Assembly (NCBI GenBank): GCA_029821735.1
Contig: JALGSU010000011.1
Coordinates: 62,001-126,000, forward strand
Reading direction: 5' to 3'
DNA: 64,000 bases
Origin: Candidatus Zipacnadia bacterium
GTDB taxonomy: Bacteria; Armatimonadota; Zipacnadia; Zipacnadales; UBA5352
Shown: piece by piece, positions 32,977 to 41,255 of the stretch
Layout: the number at the start of each line of letters is the position of its first letter
How positions within the stretch are numbered: the first letter of the stretch is position 1
Position numbers and translations under genes: made by a program
Notes under the pieces: generated by a model
Seen by the model: only the letters and a program-made list of their open reading frames with translations
The model's database searches: none
What the model was told of the DNA's origin: nothing

Positions 32977-34257
32977 TCACTTCCCGAGGAGTTCGTCACA
33001 GACCGCGAGCATCGCCTCGCCGGTCACCGCTTCGGAGTGATAGCGAGCAATGCCCTCGGTACCAGCCTGAGCCATCCGGGCAGTGGCCTCTTCATCGTCC
33101 ATCAGCCCGGCGAGGGCCTGCGCCAAGCTCTCGGCGTTGCCAGACTCGAAGGTCACCCCGCCACCACACAGGCCGAAGGTCTCCGGGAACACGCCGGTGT
33201 CGGGGGCAACGACCGGCAGGCCAGCCGCCATCGCTTCGATCACGGTCATACCTCGCACTTCGGGTAGGACGCTCGGCTGGCACAGCGCGCTGCACCCGTG
33301 CAGGAAGCTCACTTTCGCCGCTGCATCTACCTCGCCCAAGTGCTCGAAGCGCTCGGACAGACCTGCGCTCTGCACGGACCGCCTGACATCTCGCCAGTAA
33401 TGCCCATCCAGGACGCGTCCCACGACGCGCAGGCGCACGTCCCTGCCCTCCCCCACCAGCAGGCGCGCCGCATCCACCAGGACCTGTAGCCCCTTGCGCG
33501 GCGTGATCACCGACAGATACCCTACCACGAACGGCTGGTGCACCCGGTCGATCTCTCGCCGGTATCTCTCCAAGGCCAGGCCCGCGCGCACCACGGCAAT
33601 TCTCTCACGGGGCAGCCCAAGCAACTCAGCCATCTGCGCAGCATAGGTCTCGCAGGGCGCCACGAACTTGCTGATATGCTCTGCGTTGCGCTGAATCAGC
33701 TCGAGCGCCTCTTCGCGGTAGCGGTCGGACATCCCCGCCAGGAAACCGTCCTCGCCCTGGAACCCGCAGATGATCGGTACATCCAGGGCCTCCGCCAGCG
33801 GCGGAGCCGTTCCCGAGAGCAGCGAGTTCGTGATGCTCAGGACATCCACGGGCGGCCCGTCGCGGAGGAACTCGACCAGCTTGGCCAACTCTCCCTGCTG
33901 TCTGCCATCCCGGCCCTGCAGTACCGACACGGTCATCGGCCCGAGGTCCGCCGGGTCAGTCTGGATCGCGAAACGTGACACCCAGCGTAGAAGTGCCGGG
34001 CTGTCGAGCGCGCGTTTGATCGGGCCGGGCAGCCGCTGCGTACTGGGCCAGTTCTGCTGGAGGTAGGCGTTGATGCCACCGAGGAAGATCGGCCCGGTAG
34101 TGTAGGGGGCATCGCCCTCAGTTCTCAGCGGTGTGTACAGTGGCAGCACGATGACCTCATGCCCACGCGCCATGACCGCTCGCGCCATCGCCATGTCATT
34201 GGCGCAGGCTCCGCAATACATGCCACCGGCGCCGGCTGCCAGATGCACAATCCTCAT
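32977..34257 (-). CDS. GT4-type glycosyltransferase
   Basis: 426 residues from the ATG at 34257 (GGAG seven bases upstream); 59 upstream residues are arginine- and serine-rich and overlap the neighbour, so were rejected. GT-B fold: the N-terminal half begins RIVHLAAGAGGMYCGACAND and continues ARGHEVIVLPLYTPL. The C-terminal half has VGYLSVITPRKGLQVLVDAA, LGEVDAAAKVSFLHGCSALC and PEVRGMTVIEAMAAGLPVVA, the nucleotide-sugar site with E-x7-E. It probably adds a sugar from a nucleotide donor to a lipid or glycan. It is the last gene of the hopanoid or isoprenoid run, which raises the idea of a glycosylated lipid. Confidence 0.85.
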   Translation of the reverse strand: MRIVHLAAGAGGMYCGACANDMAMARAVMARGHEVIVLPLYTPLRTEGDAPYTTGPIFLGGINAYLQQNWPSTQRLPGPIKRALDSPALLRWVSRFAIQTDPADLGPMTVSVLQGRDGRQQGELAKLVEFLRDGPPVDVLSITNSLLSGTAPPLAEALDVPIICGFQGEDGFLAGMSDRYREEALELIQRNAEHISKFVAPCETYAAQMAELLGLPRERIAVVRAGLALERYRREIDRVHQPFVVGYLSVITPRKGLQVLVDAARLLVGEGRDVRLRVVGRVLDGHYWRDVRRSVQSAGLSERFEHLGEVDAAAKVSFLHGCSALCQPSVLPEVRGMTVIEAMAAGLPVVAPDTGVFPETFGLCGGGVTFESGNAESLAQALAGLMDDEEATARMAQAGTEGIARYHSEAVTGEAMLAVCDELLGK

Positions 34258-34282
34258 AGTCCCACTCCGCTCACTCGACTCG

Positions 34283-35215
34283 TCACGCCATGACAAGGGC
34301 CCGCAAGAGCGCCACGCAACCGACGCCATACCACGTGTACTCGACGTCGCCCGCGCCGTCGGCCGCCGCCGCCCGGAAGCCCCCGTCAGCAATGGCCATC
34401 TCGCGCACGAACTGCGCCACGCCTCGCAGGTCAAGGGCCTCGATCCCGCCCACGGTGCCCAGCGTCACCACGCCGGTGAAGGTCGAGAGCAGGTCGCCGG
34501 CAGGAGCGTTCGCATGTGTACGCAAGCCGCCTCCGGAGTCCTGCATGCCCGCTATGAACTTCGCTACGCCGGTGGTTTCCTCCTCGGTGAGATCTCCCAC
34601 AATCGTCAGCAACCCGATGGCCGCTGCACTGGCGTTGGTCTGCCCGGCAGACTGCCCGGGCATCTCTGCGAAGCCGCCGTCGCCGCGCCGCAACTCACGG
34701 ACTAGCTGCACGGCGGCAGTGGACTCGGGCAGCGTGCCCTCGAGTAACTGGTGGCAGAGCGCGGCCACGAAGGTCTGCGACACGCTGGGCTCGCCGCTCC
34801 CGGCGCGACCGTAACCGCCGCCCGCCAGCGCCTGCCCCGCCAGCGTCTCGCGCACACGTTGCTCGTCGATCTGCACAGCAAAACCACACCGTTGCAGAGA
34901 GCGCGCGCAGGCGAGCAGGCTGTAGCAGTGGACCACGTCGGGTGGAGGATCGGCGGAGGCAAGGTGCGATGCCACGCGCTCATGGGCGGCACGATCAGTG
35001 GAGAGAAGATCGAGGGTGCGGAGCGCAAACTCCGTGTAGTAGAGGTCGCTCGGTCCGTCGCGACCGGCGAAGCCGCCGTCAGGCTGCTGGTGGCCGAGGA
35101 CGTAGCCGACCTGCCGGCTGGTGAACTGCTCGCCGAGGCCCTCGGCGCCCATGCGCAGCAGGCTTTCCAGCATCTCCAGGTAGCTCGGCGCCCCCGCCGC
35201 CTCGTCAGCCATCAT
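34283..35215 (-). CDS. Prenyltransferase/squalene-oxidase repeat protein
   Basis: 310 residues of alpha/alpha-toroid repeats with QPDGGFAGRDGPSDLYYTEF, GGGYGRAGSGEPSVSQTFV, DGGFAEMPGQSAGQTNASA, SGGGLRTHANAPAG and DGGFRAAAADGAGDVEYTW. The pattern is closest to geranylgeranyltransferase beta-subunit-like and related bacterial repeat proteins. No signal peptide is seen. The start overlaps the DUF116-polyprenyl synthase fusion by 11 bases. It is likely an isoprenoid-binding or transferring enzyme working on the fused synthase product, but the reaction is unknown. Confidence 0.72.
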   Translation of the reverse strand: MMADEAAGAPSYLEMLESLLRMGAEGLGEQFTSRQVGYVLGHQQPDGGFAGRDGPSDLYYTEFALRTLDLLSTDRAAHERVASHLASADPPPDVVHCYSLLACARSLQRCGFAVQIDEQRVRETLAGQALAGGGYGRAGSGEPSVSQTFVAALCHQLLEGTLPESTAAVQLVRELRRGDGGFAEMPGQSAGQTNASAAAIGLLTIVGDLTEEETTGVAKFIAGMQDSGGGLRTHANAPAGDLLSTFTGVVTLGTVGGIEALDLRGVAQFVREMAIADGGFRAAAADGAGDVEYTWYGVGCVALLRALVMA

Positions 35216-36917
35216 CTTGCTTTCTGCGCAGAACGGTGCGCACGAGGAATCTCATGAGTTCAGCCAGCGCCACTGGCTCCGCTGCGTCCGCGGCCTCAAG
35301 CGCTTTCTCGCGCAACCGAGCCACCAGTCGCTCCGCTTTGTCGAACGCGCCGGTCTCGGTGTAAATCGCACGCACTCTGGCGACGACCTGCTCAGAATCA
35401 TCCGAGCCGGTCCATTCCTCGAGCGCGTCCCAAGCCCCGGCCTCGGAGGCGAAGGCCCGCAACACGGTCGGCCTGCCAGCGAGAACATCGCGCCCCAGTG
35501 AGACTTTGTTGTCCGCGTCGGCGTGCCAGTCATCCAGATCGTTCAGCGCCTGATATGCCTCACCGAGATACAGCGAGAAGCGGTGCAGCAGCGCCTCGTC
35601 GACCTCTGCGCCCGCGGCCCGCAGCCCGGCATAGAGTGCGACCTCAAAGGCCGGTGCGGTCTTGCGCGCGGCGATGGCCAGTGCATCCACGGCACGCAGT
35701 GGCCTGGGCTCCCGTTGCCAGAGGAGTTCGGCGCCCTGGCCCCGGCACAGCTCAAGATGCGCGTGCGAGAGCTTCGCCACGATGTCCGCGACGCACTCGC
35801 CACCGAGTTCGGCCGTCTCCTGGGCAACCAATCCGTAGCCCATCCCCACCAGGTGGTCGCCGGCATTGATCGCCGCGCCGATGCCCCACGTGGTGTGCAA
35901 GGTCGGTCGCCCGTATCTGAAGGCGTCACCGTCCTCGATGTCATCGTGCACCAGTGAGGCCTTGTGCATGGCCTCGATAGCCAACGCGACTCGGCGGATA
36001 CCGTCGGGCACGAGCGTCGCGGCGTCCGCATCGGGCTCCAGAGCCTGGGCCCCATGCGTAACCACAGCGTACGCGGCCATAGTGACGAACGGGCGCAGGC
36101 GCTTGCCGCCCTCGGCCATCCAGTCGGTCACGATCGCATCGGTGGCGGTCAAAGGGTCGGCGAAGAGCGCGCCCTCGAGCACCTGCCCGGCCAGTAGATC
36201 GGCCAGCCTCGCCGGCTCGAACATCGACACCGTCTCGCGAAGCAGCGGAAGCGGGCTGTGCGTCGCCTCCTCGGCTGCCGCGCCAGTCGATTCCATCAGT
36301 TCCACGATCAGCGCGATCTCGGCCTCGGTGTCCTCACAGCCGTCATACAGCAGCGGCAGCGCCTGGTTGGGTACGCCGAGGTCGGTCACGGTCTGGAAAG
36401 ACTTCTCCAGTGAATCCATGCAGGCGACGCCTAGAATAGCGTCGGCGTCGCCCTCAAGAACTCGCATGATGACCGAGGAGGTGCCCTCGGCCACGATCAC
36501 CAGATACCCAAGCTCCTCGGCCCAGGCCTTCAGGCCGGCGATCTCGCACGCACCACAGCCGGCGCAGTGCAGACCAACCGAGTCGAAAGTGCCCGCGCAT
36601 GCCACCGGGTCCCGCAAGCATTTCGGCAGGAGGAGCAGGCGGCGGGAAGTCGGCACCGCCTCGAACTGCTCGCGCCAGAAGACGTTGCTCACCGCCACCA
36701 TCGCAAAGCCCAGGTGCTCGGTGCCCTCGCCGGCAAGTGCGAGCGTCTGGTGCCCCAGCGCTTCGAGCTCCTCGCGCGAGAGCGTATTCACGCGCTCAAG
36801 CGCGCACGCGACTTCGCACGCGACCGCGCGCAGTCGCTCTCGCACACCCGTCTCCTGCGGAACCTGCTTGATGTCGGCTGCCAGGCTCTCTGCCGCAGCC
36901 GATGGTTCTGTCGCCAT
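35205..36917 (-). CDS. DUF116 - polyprenyl diphosphate synthase fusion
   Basis: 570 residues from the ATG at 36917 (GGGAG six bases upstream). Residues about 1-230 are a DUF116 domain with LPKCLRDPVACAGTFDS and LHCAGCGACEIAGLKAWAEE, cysteines that probably bind metal or Fe-S, and GVACMDSLEKSFQTV. From about residue 250 comes a complete trans-polyprenyl synthase: GGKRLRPFVTMAAY, SLVHDDIEDGDAFRYGRPTLH (first Asp-rich motif D-D-I-E-D) and YQALNDLDDWHADADNK (second motif). It should extend allylic diphosphates such as GPP or FPP with IPP, giving FPP, GGPP or longer. The upstream 92 open residues are serine- and arginine-rich antisense-like sequence. I know of no described function for DUF116 fused to a prenyl synthase. 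Confidence 0.85.
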   Translation of the reverse strand: MATEPSAAAESLAADIKQVPQETGVRERLRAVACEVACALERVNTLSREELEALGHQTLALAGEGTEHLGFAMVAVSNVFWREQFEAVPTSRRLLLLPKCLRDPVACAGTFDSVGLHCAGCGACEIAGLKAWAEELGYLVIVAEGTSSVIMRVLEGDADAILGVACMDSLEKSFQTVTDLGVPNQALPLLYDGCEDTEAEIALIVELMESTGAAAEEATHSPLPLLRETVSMFEPARLADLLAGQVLEGALFADPLTATDAIVTDWMAEGGKRLRPFVTMAAYAVVTHGAQALEPDADAATLVPDGIRRVALAIEAMHKASLVHDDIEDGDAFRYGRPTLHTTWGIGAAINAGDHLVGMGYGLVAQETAELGGECVADIVAKLSHAHLELCRGQGAELLWQREPRPLRAVDALAIAARKTAPAFEVALYAGLRAAGAEVDEALLHRFSLYLGEAYQALNDLDDWHADADNKVSLGRDVLAGRPTVLRAFASEAGAWDALEEWTGSDDSEQVVARVRAIYTETGAFDKAERLVARLREKALEAADAAEPVALAELMRFLVRTVLRRKQDDG

Positions 36918-36936
36918 GTCCGTCTCCCGCGACCGC

Positions 36937-38349
36937 TTACTGGGCGCCAATGCAGTACATGTTGTCATAGCCACGCAGGTACATGAGGCCGCCTGCGAAG
37001 ACAGGGCTGGCGCGGAACGGTTCGAGCGAGTTACGCGCGACTTCGACGTAGGTGTTCCCCGGCGCCACGACGACCATCTCGCCGTTGTCGCAGCCGACGA
37101 AGAGATACTCGCCGGCCAGCGTTGCGCTCGGGTAGCACTCGCCCTTACCCATGCCCAGCGCCTGCTCGTAGAGCAACTCGCCGGTCGCTGCATCCAGCGC
37201 GCTGAACGTCTGGGTGTTTGTGACCCCGTAAACGATACCCTCGTGGACGATCGGTGAACCGTAGTAGCGAGCCTTGAGCGGTCGCGCCTGCCACAGTTCC
37301 TCGAAGGCGAAAGGCTCGAGCGTCTCCGGCAGCTTCACCGCGCGCCAGGGCTGATTGTCATCCGCGAAGTAGACGATGCCGTCCGCCACGACCGGCGCGG
37401 CGTATGTGCAGTTGCCCATCTTCTCGGCGAGAACGGTGCCGTCCGTCGCGTTGACCGCGTTGCCCTTGGGTGTGATGATGATTGGCGTGTCCTCGATTTC
37501 AACAACGGCTGATGTGCCCCAATAGTTCGGCACGGCCGCTTCCCAGACCAGGTCACCGGTCAGCGCGTCGAGGGCCTTCATGCCAAGCACGTGCATGATG
37601 ACATTGCCGTCAGCAAGGATCGGCGAGGCGCTGTGGCCCCACGCATTGAGGGGCTTGTCGAGCGGCCGGGCCCAGACACGGTTGCCGTCCAGATCATAGC
37701 ACGCTGCGATACCATTGCCAAAGAGCGTCCACACGTGCTCGCCGTCACTGACCGGCGTCGCCGATGTATAGCCGTTGACGGCGTGTGCCGGAGGCAGCAC
37801 GTACCAGGTCGTCATGTAAGGCTTCATCTGGGTCTGCAGATCGGTCATCTGCTGTTTGAGCTGCTCTGCTTTCGTCTTCAGCTCTGCGTTGTCCGGGTCA
37901 TCCTGGCGTTGCTTGCGGAGCTGGCGCATCTGCTTGCCGACCTGACCAATCTGGCCGCGCAGATCGTTGTACTCCGCCTGCTTCTGCTCCATGTCGGCCA
38001 GTGCATCGGCCTCTGCCACGTCGGTGTAATCATGCGGCGCCTGCCAGAGGATCGTGCCATCGTTCAGGTTCAGACACATGAGCGTGTTTGGCTCCACGCA
38101 GATGAAGAGCTTCTCGCCAACGATAACCGGGTTGGCATTGCTCCAGTTCTCCATCGGCGTCGCCCAAACCACGTTCGTCTCGGTGGAGAACTCGGTGACC
38201 GGCGTCGCGTCCGGGTACTTCCCGGTGCCATCCATGCGCCAGCCAACGCCGTCGGCAAACGCAAGATGCGCGCTGATCATCAGCGCGCACAACATGATCG
38301 CCGTCACTACCGTCGTTGTACTCCTGCTCACGGCTGTGCTCCGCTCCAT
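36937..38349 (-). CDS. Secreted PQQ-like beta-propeller protein with a coiled-coil insert
   Basis: 470 residues. A signal peptide (TAIMLCALMISAHLAFAD) is followed by PQQ-like blades: PVIVGEKLFICVEPNTLMCL, VYFADDNQPWRAVKL, PIVHEGIVYGVTNTQTFSAL, SATLAGEYLFVGCDNGEMVV and FAGGLMYLRGYDNMYCI. A helical segment (about 110-170) made of EQKQAEYNDLRGQIGQ, KQMRQLRKQRQDDPDNAELK and LKQQMTDLQTQM is inserted between early blades and should form a coiled coil. No PQQ ligand residues can be identified, so it is probably a structural or binding propeller (BamB-like), not an enzyme. GAGGAG is at the expected place before the ATG. It lies between the fusion gene and shc. Confidence 0.8.
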   Translation of the reverse strand: MERSTAVSRSTTTVVTAIMLCALMISAHLAFADGVGWRMDGTGKYPDATPVTEFSTETNVVWATPMENWSNANPVIVGEKLFICVEPNTLMCLNLNDGTILWQAPHDYTDVAEADALADMEQKQAEYNDLRGQIGQVGKQMRQLRKQRQDDPDNAELKTKAEQLKQQMTDLQTQMKPYMTTWYVLPPAHAVNGYTSATPVSDGEHVWTLFGNGIAACYDLDGNRVWARPLDKPLNAWGHSASPILADGNVIMHVLGMKALDALTGDLVWEAAVPNYWGTSAVVEIEDTPIIITPKGNAVNATDGTVLAEKMGNCTYAAPVVADGIVYFADDNQPWRAVKLPETLEPFAFEELWQARPLKARYYGSPIVHEGIVYGVTNTQTFSALDAATGELLYEQALGMGKGECYPSATLAGEYLFVGCDNGEMVVVAPGNTYVEVARNSLEPFRASPVFAGGLMYLRGYDNMYCIGAQ

Positions 38350-38490
38350 CTGGTCAACTCCTCAGTCGGGTTGTTCGCCTCGGTCGCCAGCTTCCGCCGT
38401 CGCGAGACTGGCGCAACTATTCGCGAAATGACACCCCCGCGCTTGCTTGCATAATATCACAAGCAGACTCGGGTTTTCTCCTTTGACACC

Positions 38491-40260
38491 TCAATGGCCT
38501 CCCAGGTTCTGTGCCAGAGCAATTCCCAAGGCCTCCACTGTCCATGCCATTGGGTACATTCGTTCGGAATACCAGAGACTGGCGAAGTACAGCCCGATGG
38601 GTGCGGGCTGGGTCCATGACCCGTCCTCAACCCGTTCGACGAGGTACCGCGCCCCCCGCATCATAGCCTCGTGCGCCCGGTCATCATCTGGCCAGCCGCC
38701 AAGCGCCACTACCGCGCGAGCGGTCTCCTCGACACTCGGCGCCACGTCCGCCGCCCCTCCCCAGCCACCGTCCGCGCGCTGGGCGCCGATCAGATAGGCA
38801 AGCCCCCGCTGGACCATCTCGGAATCGGGCTCACGCTCGCTGAGCGCCTGCAACACGCGCGCCGTCCCGAGTACCGGATTCTCGTGCTCTGGGGCATACT
38901 GATTGCCGAACCACAGCGGCACCCATGAACCATCCGCGCGCTGCGTCCGGTTCAAGTACAGCCACCATCCCCTGACCCGCCGCGCCATGTTGACATCGAT
39001 GAGACGCGAGATGTGTGGCTCGGCGAAACCGTGGTGGGCGCGCATGGCCATCAACGCATGGGCGGTGATGTCCGGGCAACTCTGATCGAAGGGCAGCTTG
39101 CCCCATCCTCGGCAGAACGTGGGCCAGCCACCGTCGGAGTTCTGCAGGTGCCCCAGCCACTTCAGGCCTCGCATGTACACCGGCAGGAAGCCGTCGGAGT
39201 CCTCCGCCATCAGTGTGGCGAGCGCTCGCAGTGCGCCAGATGTATCGTCGGCGTCAGGCACACCACCCTCCAGGTGCGTCCACGCCCATCCTCCGGGCGC
39301 GGCGTGAGTGAACGGGTGCTCGTGCTGAAGCTGCAGCGCGAGCAGCCACGGCCTGACGCGCTCGGCCACCTCATTGGGCACGCCGCCAGACGCGTCGAGC
39401 GCGGCGACGGCGTTCGTGGTGACCCATACGGACAGGTTGGTGTCAATGGGCCAACTGCCATCTTCGCGCGCGGACGCGCGGATGAACTGCAGGCAGCGCG
39501 CGACCACTGGATGCTCCGCGCCCGCTACCTCGGCCATGCTCATCGCGACGAAGCTGGTCAGCGGCGTCGCCTCCAGGAAGCCACCATTGCTCGGCTGCAT
39601 CGAGGCCATTGCCGCTTCGGCTCTGGCTTGCAGGCGGTTGCGCAGGGCACGCCGCAGGGGATTACGGGAGGGGTTCTTGACGTGCAACAGTGTGCCGACC
39701 GCGACGAGCGCGGGCAAAGCGTAGCTCACGACTTGCAGGCGCAACGCTCGGTGCAGACCGTGGGGCATGGCGGCCAGTTCGAAGGGGAGTTCGGGGATGT
39801 CTTCCCACGGCGCCAGTCCGGCGAGCGCGCAGTTGGTGAGGATGGGCACGGCGAAGGTCCGGTCGGCGCCATATATGGCTTTGATCGCCGCAACGCGCTC
39901 AGCCTGCGACTTGCGAGCGCGTTCGGTCACATACGCATCGGCGCGCGCGAGGGCTTGATCGCTGCCCCCCGCCAGCGTCAGCGCCGCCAGGCACAACATT
40001 GTCGTGGAGAGATTGCTCGGGCTGTCGGGGGTATCGCCCCAGCCACCGTCATCGTTCTGAGTATCCGCAAGCCACCCGCAGCCACGCCCGATCAGTTCAG
40101 CGTCCTGAAGCTGCGCCGCAACGCTCATCGCGCTGATCGCGGTCGCTGTGGAGAGCGCCGATGGCGACAGGTGGCCCTCCCAGTAGCCCGCGGGCTGCAT
40201 CTCCGCCAGAAGGGTTCTGCGGGCAACGCCCAGCGCCGCCTCCAGCCGCTCGAGGTTCAT
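38491..40260 (-). CDS. shc: Squalene-hopene cyclase (class II triterpene cyclase)
   Basis: 589 residues from the ATG at 40260, which overlaps the upstream stop as ATGA. An extended reading of 14 residues is open but unlikely. Catalytic motif D336-A-D338-D339 (in PDADDTSGALRAL) is the D-x-D-D acid of class II cyclases. QW-type repeats are present: QNDDGGWGD, QNSDGGWPTF, QRADGSWVPLWFGNQ and QRADGGWGGAA. The protein cyclises squalene to hopene, or another linear prenyl chain, at the inner membrane. It is slightly shorter than the usual ~630 residues and no C-terminal deletion is obvious. With the fusion gene and the repeat protein it makes an isoprenoid locus. Confidence 0.92.
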   Translation of the reverse strand: MNLERLEAALGVARRTLLAEMQPAGYWEGHLSPSALSTATAISAMSVAAQLQDAELIGRGCGWLADTQNDDGGWGDTPDSPSNLSTTMLCLAALTLAGGSDQALARADAYVTERARKSQAERVAAIKAIYGADRTFAVPILTNCALAGLAPWEDIPELPFELAAMPHGLHRALRLQVVSYALPALVAVGTLLHVKNPSRNPLRRALRNRLQARAEAAMASMQPSNGGFLEATPLTSFVAMSMAEVAGAEHPVVARCLQFIRASAREDGSWPIDTNLSVWVTTNAVAALDASGGVPNEVAERVRPWLLALQLQHEHPFTHAAPGGWAWTHLEGGVPDADDTSGALRALATLMAEDSDGFLPVYMRGLKWLGHLQNSDGGWPTFCRGWGKLPFDQSCPDITAHALMAMRAHHGFAEPHISRLIDVNMARRVRGWWLYLNRTQRADGSWVPLWFGNQYAPEHENPVLGTARVLQALSEREPDSEMVQRGLAYLIGAQRADGGWGGAADVAPSVEETARAVVALGGWPDDDRAHEAMMRGARYLVERVEDGSWTQPAPIGLYFASLWYSERMYPMAWTVEALGIALAQNLGGH

Positions 40261-41255
40261 GCTCGCGCCCCTGCCGCCCGCCATGCCAGCAGCGTCTTCC
40301 ACTCAATTACCTGGGCCACGCCGAGAGCCTGCAGCAACGTTCGCCTGGCCGATGGCACGCCGACGGCGCGCTGGTTGTCGGCATACATGCGCGGCGTCCA
40401 CTTGAAGTTGAGTGAGTAGCACTCGCGTACCAGCCGCCAGTGCAGCTTGGTCAGCGCGGCTCTGGTCAACGTCTCGCTCCCGTCAATGGCGGCGTACACC
40501 ACGGGGAAGATCATGACGCGCTCGTTCTTCATGTCGCGGATCCAGGCCAGCGTCCGCTGCACGTCTTCGGGCGTCTCGCCCGGCAGGCCGACGAGGATAC
40601 TGACCATGGGCGCCCAGCCGGCGGCGATCAGCCTGCGCAACTGCGTGGCGCATATGTCGCCCCACTCATCGTGGCTCGCGCCGATCATCTTCGCCTCGCC
40701 ACCAGACCGTGCCAGCAACTCGCCCGACGCGGTCTCGACGCCCACATTCACCCACGGCAACTCAGCGCCGCTGTCACCCACGAGCAGCTCGCGCACGCGC
40801 GTGAGTTCCTGATCACTGAAGCCCGCAATGCTCATGATGTTCGCGTGGTCGGTCTGGATCAGGCGCAGGTCATCGAGCTGCCGCAGTCGCTCGAGCAGAT
40901 CGATCAGCGCCGCCGGGTCGGTCTCGTTGCCTGCGCCACCGTAGCGGAAACAGTCCTCGCTCAGCGCAGCGATCCCGCCCATGCCCGCCGCCAGATTGGT
41001 CTGCGCATCGGCCACGATGGTCTCGACCGGCAGGTGCTGCATGCGCTCGCGCCCGATGGTGCAGAAGCTGCACCCCAGCCCGCAGCCCCGACTGATCTCG
41101 ACCACGCCCATCGTGCTCGCGCCACAGATCGGCGGGATATCCTCCGCCTCCACTCCCTGGCCCTCGATGATCGCGGGCTGCTGCTCCCCCGCCACCAGCG
41201 CCCGGAACACCTCGGCCGCATTGCCCTCCGCGTAGCCCGACACAACATGATTCAC
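40257..41255 (-). CDS. B12-type radical SAM protein, 3' part of a frameshifted gene
   Basis: 332 residues from a GTG at 41255. The cluster motif SRGCGLGCSFCTIGRE (C-x3-C-x2-C) is at about residues 56-66, followed by a TIM-barrel radical SAM core (IVADAQTNLAAGMGGIAA, SEDCFRYGG, QTDHANIMSIAGF, WVNVGVETASGELL, GWAPMVSILVGLPGETPED). In this frame the upstream codons also make sense, reading ALVLGGPGAWQLAADEDR, the expected end of a B12-binding-like N-terminal domain. That domain's first part is in the other reading frame. I think this is the C-terminal piece of one gene; its apparent GTGA overlap with the 5' part is then coincidental. It overlaps shc by ATGA. Confidence 0.8.
   Translation of the reverse strand: MNHVVSGYAEGNAAEVFRALVAGEQQPAIIEGQGVEAEDIPPICGASTMGVVEISRGCGLGCSFCTIGRERMQHLPVETIVADAQTNLAAGMGGIAALSEDCFRYGGAGNETDPAALIDLLERLRQLDDLRLIQTDHANIMSIAGFSDQELTRVRELLVGDSGAELPWVNVGVETASGELLARSGGEAKMIGASHDEWGDICATQLRRLIAAGWAPMVSILVGLPGETPEDVQRTLAWIRDMKNERVMIFPVVYAAIDGSETLTRAALTKLHWRLVRECYSLNFKWTPRMYADNQRAVGVPSARRTLLQALGVAQVIEWKTLLAWRAAGARA

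Noticed and set aside
36918..37193. 92-residue extension of the DUF116 fusion
   Set aside because: Serine- and arginine-rich and antisense to the propeller gene; GGGAG marks the ATG at 36917.
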